This document shows, one piece after another, positions 22,760 to 26,525 of a DNA stretch of 26,525 nucleotides. Made by a program: the position numbers and the translations under genes. Numbering within the stretch: the first letter of the stretch is position 1; every line of letters starts with the position of its first letter. Origin of the DNA: an uncultured Fretibacterium sp. (GTDB lineage: Bacteria; Synergistota; Synergistia; Synergistales; Aminobacteriaceae); assembly GCF_938040765.1 (NCBI RefSeq), contig NZ_CALIAA010000234.1:1-26525 (forward strand), in the 5' to 3' direction. The notes beneath the pieces were generated by a model, which did not search any database, had not been told where the DNA came from, and saw only the letters and a list, made by a program, of their open reading frames with translations.

Positions 22760-22890
22760 CGAAGGTAACGACGTGGCTGCATGACCAGCAGCTCGAGATG
22801 CTGCAGCTTATCAAATCTTCATACGAGATGACTGCCGCTTGTCTGGGTGGGAAGTATTTCAAAAACTGGCTTTCAATGCATTATGGATAA
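22756..22890 (+). CDS. 44-residue ORF coupled to the propeller gene, ending at the IS element
   Basis: The ATG overlaps the stop of the propeller gene (ATGA at 22756-22759), with GAGGG just upstream, so translation is likely coupled. The product starts MTKVTTWLHDQQLEML and ends NWLSMHYG, is amphipathic and matches no family I know. The TAA at 22888-22890 is directly next to the left end of the IS3-family element. If the insertion is removed by assuming a 3-base ATA duplication, the restored sequence reads GGA-TAG, so the ORF would still end there. It may therefore be a complete small protein, though a 5' remnant of a longer gene cannot be excluded. Confidence 0.45.
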   Translation: MTKVTTWLHDQQLEMLQLIKSSYEMTAACLGGKYFKNWLSMHYG

Positions 22891-22891
22891 A

Positions 22892-22913
22892 GTGGCCCCC
22901 ATGTCAAGGACCA
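22892..22913. repeat. Left inverted repeat of the IS3-family element
   Basis: GTGGCCCCCATGTCAAGGAC plus CA; the first ten and last four bases are identical to the reverse complement of the right end. Total 17 of 22 positions match. Confidence 0.85.
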
Positions 22914-22944
22914 AAAAACATTGAAGAAGAGTTAAGGTCAAGAA

Positions 22945-23793
22945 TCAAGAAATGAGGCGCTTTTCATACATCATGAGGGGCGTTGCCTTTCCCGGCAAGG
23001 ACGTATGAGGCCGCTCCTCGTTATAAAACCTGAACCAACACCTCAGCCCTTCCAGCAATTCAGGCACGTTTTCATACGCATTCAGATAAATGCATTCGTA
23101 CTTCAGGCTCCTCCACAGGCGCTCCACGAAAATATTGTCCAAGGCGCGTCCACGACCGTCCATGCTGATCCGAATCGACTGACTCTCAAGCCTTGACGTA
23201 AATTCCCTGCTCGTGAACTGACTTCCCTGATCCGTGTTGAAGATCTCGGGCTTGCCTCGTCTCAATGCCCTTTCCAGGGCTCTCATACAAAATCCGATGC
23301 AAAGCGTGTTTGAAAGCTCCCATGACAGCACATAGCGACTATACCAATCCATAACGGCGGACAAATACATGAAACCTTGCCGCAGCGGAATATACGTGAT
23401 ATCCGTGCTCCAAACCTGATTCACCGAGGTCACCTCAAATCCTCGAAGCAGGTAGGGATAGACCTTGTGACCCGGTTGAGGTTTGCTGGTCGACGGCCCC
23501 GGAGACTGACCTTCCAGTCCCATCTTCCTCATCAGACGCACGATGCGCTTCCGGTTCACCCTGTAACCCTGACCCTGAAGGCAAAGCGTCATCCTCCGGC
23601 TCCCGTAAAATGGCGTTCGGGTGTACTGCTGATCTATTCGCTTCATCAGTTCTTCGTTGGCATCACTCTCCAGGCTCGGTAAAAGCGATTGGTAATACCC
23701 GGAACGGCTCAAGCCCAAAAGGCTGCACTGGCGTCTCAGGCTGAACTCAGGATCGGAGGGGTCTATGAAACTGCGTCGCTCAGCGGCGTTCAA
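22945..23793 (-). CDS. IS3-family transposase OrfB (DDE integrase domain, 282 aa)
   Basis: The catalytic part of the transposase. An HTH_21-type segment (PEFSLRRQCSLLGLSRSGYYQ, then PFYGSRRMTLCLQGQGYRVNRKRIVRLMRKMGL) precedes the rve/DDE domain. The catalytic triad is visible: first Asp in WSTDITYI, second Asp in IFNTDQGSQF, and Glu in NIFVERLWRSLK, spaced D-x-D-35-E as in the IS3 family. The tail YNEERPHTSLPGKATP is typical. The ORF begins at a TTG (23791-23793), only two bases after a GGAGG, so independent initiation is poor. It lies +1 relative to OrfA, across a run of nine A at 23804-23812. Expression probably needs frame realignment in that run. Confidence 0.92.
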   Translation of the reverse strand: MNAAERRSFIDPSDPEFSLRRQCSLLGLSRSGYYQSLLPSLESDANEELMKRIDQQYTRTPFYGSRRMTLCLQGQGYRVNRKRIVRLMRKMGLEGQSPGPSTSKPQPGHKVYPYLLRGFEVTSVNQVWSTDITYIPLRQGFMYLSAVMDWYSRYVLSWELSNTLCIGFCMRALERALRRGKPEIFNTDQGSQFTSREFTSRLESQSIRISMDGRGRALDNIFVERLWRSLKYECIYLNAYENVPELLEGLRCWFRFYNEERPHTSLPGKATPLMMYEKRLIS

Positions 23794-24067
23794 TTCCTCC
23801 CCGTTTTTTTTTAAGCCACTCTACATCCATCTTCAGACGGCCAATCTCCTTGTACAGAGGATCCGTGACCTTTTCAATGTCCAGGGGGGACTTGCTCTCG
23901 AAAAGATCTCCGGCCCGTTCCAGCAGGGTCTTCTTCCAGCGGCCAATCTGCATGGCGGAGACCCCGTACTCCGAGGAGAGCTCCGCCAGCGTCCGATCCT
24001 CGCGACAGGCTCTCAGGGCAACTTCGGCCTTCAATTTTGAACTGTACCGATTCCCTTTGTTTTTCAC
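23780..24067 (-). CDS. IS3-family transposase OrfA (HTH, 95 aa)
   Basis: A short DNA-binding protein that recognises the element's ends. It has an HTH_Tnp_1-type region (LKAEVALRACREDRTLAELSSEYGVSAMQIGRWKKTLLE) and a C-terminal leucine-rich helix (DPLYKEIGRLKMDVEWLKKK) for multimerisation. The start is a GTG at 24065-24067 preceded by GAGGTGG. It ends eight codons after the A9 run and overlaps OrfB by 14 bases. Confidence 0.9.
   Translation of the reverse strand: MKNKGNRYSSKLKAEVALRACREDRTLAELSSEYGVSAMQIGRWKKTLLERAGDLFESKSPLDIEKVTDPLYKEIGRLKMDVEWLKKKRGGIERR
23804..23812 (-). promoter_or_regulatory. A9 slippery run at the OrfA/OrfB junction
   Basis: Nine A on the minus strand, in the OrfA frame CTT-AAA-AAA-AAA-CGG. 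Slippage by one base backward leads to a TGA within five codons (ACG-GGG-AGG-AAT-TGA). Loss of one A in the transcript (A8) fuses OrfA directly to OrfB. Confidence 0.55.
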
Positions 24068-24150
24068 GGCAACACCACCTCGCGGGTCTATTCTCCTTTT
24101 TTCACCATCCTTCCTTCAATCCTGACTTTTACTGTCTCTAACACTACACG

Positions 24151-24172
24151 TGGTTCTCTATTTGGGGGCCAC
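24151..24172. repeat. Right inverted repeat of the IS3-family element
   Basis: Reverse complement begins GTGGCCCCCAAATAGAG and ends AACCA, matching the left end at 17 of 22 positions. It lies just upstream of OrfA. Confidence 0.85.
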
Positions 24173-24210
24173 TATAGTCCGTAATCTTTTCGTATATTTT
24201 GACAAAACAG

Positions 24211-26525
24211 CTATATCCTTATCTTCCCGTTCATGATGTCGCTTCCGGCGTACATGAGATATTCCACGCCGCTGGCCACGGCCATCTCACGCGCCGCGTC
24301 TGCCTTGGCTTTGACGACGGCATTGTCAATCATGTTGTCGCCCTTAACCTCGATGAGTTGATAGGAACCGTCAGTCATTCTTGCAAGGAAGTCAGGATAG
24401 TACTGCCGCAACCGTCCGGACTCCGGATCATAGTAGTACACAGAGAGGTCGCCCTGTCCTGACGTGAACATCCCGGTGAAGTAAACCTCCCTGACCTTCT
24501 CGTTGGCAAGGTACTGTTCAAAGCACTTTTTCTCCGGCTGAGAGTCAAAACAATAGGTGTCGGCGTGGAAACTTTTCTCCAACTGCGCCTGAGAGAAACC
24601 AGCCCCGGCCTCCCGCTTGACGACAAGATCATCTCTCGCGGAGAACTCATAGTACCCGGCGTTCCTCGGCTCACGCAACAGAATAAGCTCCTTGTCCTCG
24701 GACTTCTGCGTTGCCGTTATCTCAAACAGGGCGCGGAACACCGCCGGGATAATGACATCATCGACAACCTGATTGTACCTGTTGATGGCCTCAAGGATAA
24801 CGTCAATCCCGTCCTTTGCCTCCCTGAGAATTTTCGCCGCAAGGACGCATGAGATATTCAGGTATCGCGCCAGCTCTCCGGCAAGCGTCAGTTCGCTGTA
24901 CCTCATTTTCTTTTGAAGATAGTCCACGTTCGTTTTTTTGACGTTCGCCCTTGTGTCGTGGGCGAGGCTGTCCCCGGTGTACATCGTGCTGGCGTATCTC
25001 GATAAGTCCATGTCCTTCAAGCCAAAATCCACAGGCTTGGAGTATTCCTTCTCAGTGAGTGAGTATTCGTGCCATATCCGCTTCAAGGTAATCTTCCTCA
25101 ACGGCGGCAAAACGCGAACCTGATACCTGCTCCGCTTTGCGGTTGAGGGGTCTTTCATGTCCTTTATCTCCATGTTGAAGTTCTTATGAAGCTCACTGTT
25201 CAGGGTGTCGTAGTTATCCTTTGAGAGAAAGACGGTAGCGGTCAGCCTGTCCTTTGTGATTGCCCTGAGACACCTCATCGTAGCCTGGAGGACAAATATC
25301 TTTGATTCCTTTGGGCTGCGGTAGAGAGCCACGCCGAACAGGGAGCGGCAGTTCCACCCTTCCTTGCCCTTCTCGACGAGGATTATAAATTGCTTCTCGT
25401 TCCCCTCGCTTCCGGCGACATCCAGATTGTTGAAGTTCCTTATGTCATCGTTTTTTGTGTATGTCTCATCACCGACGTTCAGGAGTATCTTTGAGGCGGG
25501 AATATCCAGCTCGGACAGGATTTTCTCCAGAGCAGGACGCACCTCTTTAGCCGCTTCCTCCACTCCGGCCGCGTAGATTGCGAGCTTGGGCGTAAGCTCT
25601 TCATAAGTTTTCCCGCCGTAACGCTTCCAGAACTCCGTAACCGCCGCAGTCAAAAACTCATCACTCTTGACGTTTTCAAAGCCTATCGGGTCAGCGTCTT
25701 TAAGAAAACCGTTGCGAATGGAATCTTTCAGCCCGTAGGCATAGACCACCTCCGGCAGGAGCTGGTTCTCGACATACGGCGTCCCCGTGTAGTTGTAGCA
25801 CCCCACGATGGACGTACTCTCCGCCAGAAGGTTTATCGTATCCCGGAGGCTTGTCTTGCTCGTCCCGCCGGAGCGTATCTGCTTCTCCAAAGCCGCGCCG
25901 AACAGATGATGTGCTTCATCAACGTAAACACCGAGCTGGGGAAGTCGGCAGAGCTTCTTGAAGCGTTGATTATCCATCAGCGTTGTCTCGTCCCATGCGT
26001 CGTCGTCCTCGTTGTTGCCGCCGTAGATTGCGGAGAGAAGGGAATTGTCCCCGAACAGCGTCTCCGCTGCCGTTACCTCCTTGCGCTTCTTTTTCAGGAT
26101 AATCTTCTGTGTGTTCGATATGATGATGTTGAAATCCGAGTCATCTATCGTATTGAGTATTGTCCCCGCCTCGTACATAAAGTGAAACTTGATGTTCGAT
26201 TCTAACACCTTTGCGTATTCCGGCGGAACGACCTTTGTCATGTCGAACGTCGTTATCTCGCGCAGGGATTGCAGAACCGTCTTGTCCGGGGCGAAAACAA
26301 GGGCGTTGTGGCAGAACCGCTCGTCCTTTGGGTACTTCTTTGCCAGAAGGAACTCATAAAAGATAGAGGTTGCCATCAGGATTGTCTTTCCAAGGCCCAT
26401 CGTGAGGGCATAGATGTAGTTGGGGTAGCCCTCCTTATACTTCTTCATTCTCTTGAAAAGTGCCTCGGTCTGCTTCTCGACGGGAGCGTCAAAGAGGCCG
26501 ATCTGACCGCCCTGACCATAATAGG
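24211..26525 (-). CDS. Type III restriction enzyme-like helicase-nuclease (Res type), 5' end outside window
   Basis: The frame is open to the right edge, so the true start is outside; 770 residues are visible. A superfamily 2 helicase comes first: Walker A in ALTMGLGKT (about 26383-26406), the DEAH box in YVDEAHHLFG (25909-25920), motif III in YNYTGTPYVEN, and a late helicase segment VLQATMRCLRAI. The C-terminus carries a PD-(D/E)xK nuclease core: YYPDFLARMTDGSYQLIEVKGD. This order (helicase, then nuclease) is that of Res subunits of type III restriction-modification, which cut DNA after ATP-driven contact between two sites. No mod (methyltransferase) gene is seen; it would be to the right. 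The gene has lower G+C than the core genes, and it ends 38 bases from the IS3-family element. Confidence 0.85.
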   Translation of the reverse strand, partial: YYGQGGQIGLFDAPVEKQTEALFKRMKKYKEGYPNYIYALTMGLGKTILMATSIFYEFLLAKKYPKDERFCHNALVFAPDKTVLQSLREITTFDMTKVVPPEYAKVLESNIKFHFMYEAGTILNTIDDSDFNIIISNTQKIILKKKRKEVTAAETLFGDNSLLSAIYGGNNEDDDAWDETTLMDNQRFKKLCRLPQLGVYVDEAHHLFGAALEKQIRSGGTSKTSLRDTINLLAESTSIVGCYNYTGTPYVENQLLPEVVYAYGLKDSIRNGFLKDADPIGFENVKSDEFLTAAVTEFWKRYGGKTYEELTPKLAIYAAGVEEAAKEVRPALEKILSELDIPASKILLNVGDETYTKNDDIRNFNNLDVAGSEGNEKQFIILVEKGKEGWNCRSLFGVALYRSPKESKIFVLQATMRCLRAITKDRLTATVFLSKDNYDTLNSELHKNFNMEIKDMKDPSTAKRSRYQVRVLPPLRKITLKRIWHEYSLTEKEYSKPVDFGLKDMDLSRYASTMYTGDSLAHDTRANVKKTNVDYLQKKMRYSELTLAGELARYLNISCVLAAKILREAKDGIDVILEAINRYNQVVDDVIIPAVFRALFEITATQKSEDKELILLREPRNAGYYEFSARDDLVVKREAGAGFSQAQLEKSFHADTYCFDSQPEKKCFEQYLANEKVREVYFTGMFTSGQGDLSVYYYDPESGRLRQYYPDFLARMTDGSYQLIEVKGDNMIDNAVVKAKADAAREMAVASGVEYLMYAGSDIMNGKIRI

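Larger units (their letters stand above)
22891..24173 (-). mobile_element. IS3-family insertion sequence (about 1.28 kb)
   Basis: It carries two overlapping ORFs, OrfA (HTH) and OrfB (DDE transposase), on the minus strand, flanked by 22-base imperfect inverted repeats (22892-22913 and 24151-24172, 17 of 22 identical) that begin GTGGCCCCCA. Ends containing TGG...CCA fit the IS3 family, as does the length. A possible 3-base target duplication ATA lies at 22887-22889 and 24174-24176, which requires an extra A at the left end. It separates the propeller gene from the restriction gene. Confidence 0.9.

Noticed and set aside
1..26525. CRISPR array, tRNA or rRNA genes
   Set aside because: No regularly spaced direct repeats, cloverleaf-like sequences or rRNA-conserved segments were recognised anywhere in the window.

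Overview
The window most likely comes from the chromosome of a high-GC, diderm anaerobe of the phylum Synergistota. The best phylum-level clue is the leftmost protein: it ends in a Gly-rich linker, a Ser-Cys-Asp motif, a hydrophobic stretch and a basic tail, which is the layout of the Synergist-CTERM sorting signal. The gene set (NAD-dependent ligase, FtsX-type ABC exporter with a periplasmic adaptor, DtxR-family metalloregulator, orphan branched-chain-type binding protein) fits. This taxonomic call is inference, because no rRNA gene is present.

Positions 1-5200, mostly minus strand: the end of a surface protein (plus strand), a tail-anchored protein of unknown function, a small zinc-ribbon protein, the folate pair folP-folK (overlapping), an AhpD-like protein and a DtxR/MntR-type regulator. 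Several of these end at recognisable hairpin terminators. Positions 5200-11060: a secreted polysaccharide-deacetylase-like protein (plus) meets a minus-strand cluster tail to tail. That cluster runs GntR/FCD regulator, TIGR04076-type protein, S9 serine peptidase, VOC protein. It is divergent from an orphan Leu/Ile/Val-type binding protein, and the control region between them carries a good promoter and a potentially structured leader RNA. The layout suggests uptake and breakdown of small peptides or related compounds under GntR control.

Positions 11250-16083, plus strand: Xaa-Pro-type aminopeptidase, lysS, ligA (lysS and ligA 13 bases apart). Positions 16106-20455, minus strand: a three-gene ABC export system in the order ATPase, duplicated-FtsX permease, membrane-fusion adaptor.

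From about 20.5 kb to the right edge the window is accessory in character. After about 550 bases without a gene comes an unfamiliar five-helix membrane protein with a beta-propeller-like domain, translationally coupled to a 44-codon ORF. An IS3-family element sits exactly at the stop codon of that small ORF. Beyond it, convergent and running off the right edge, is a type III restriction-type helicase-nuclease. The second half of the propeller gene, the VOC gene and the nuclease gene are visibly poorer in G+C than the core genes. I found no CRISPR array and no tRNA or rRNA gene. The strongest candidates for something undescribed are the propeller/44-residue pair next to the restriction gene and the leader RNA of the binding-protein gene.
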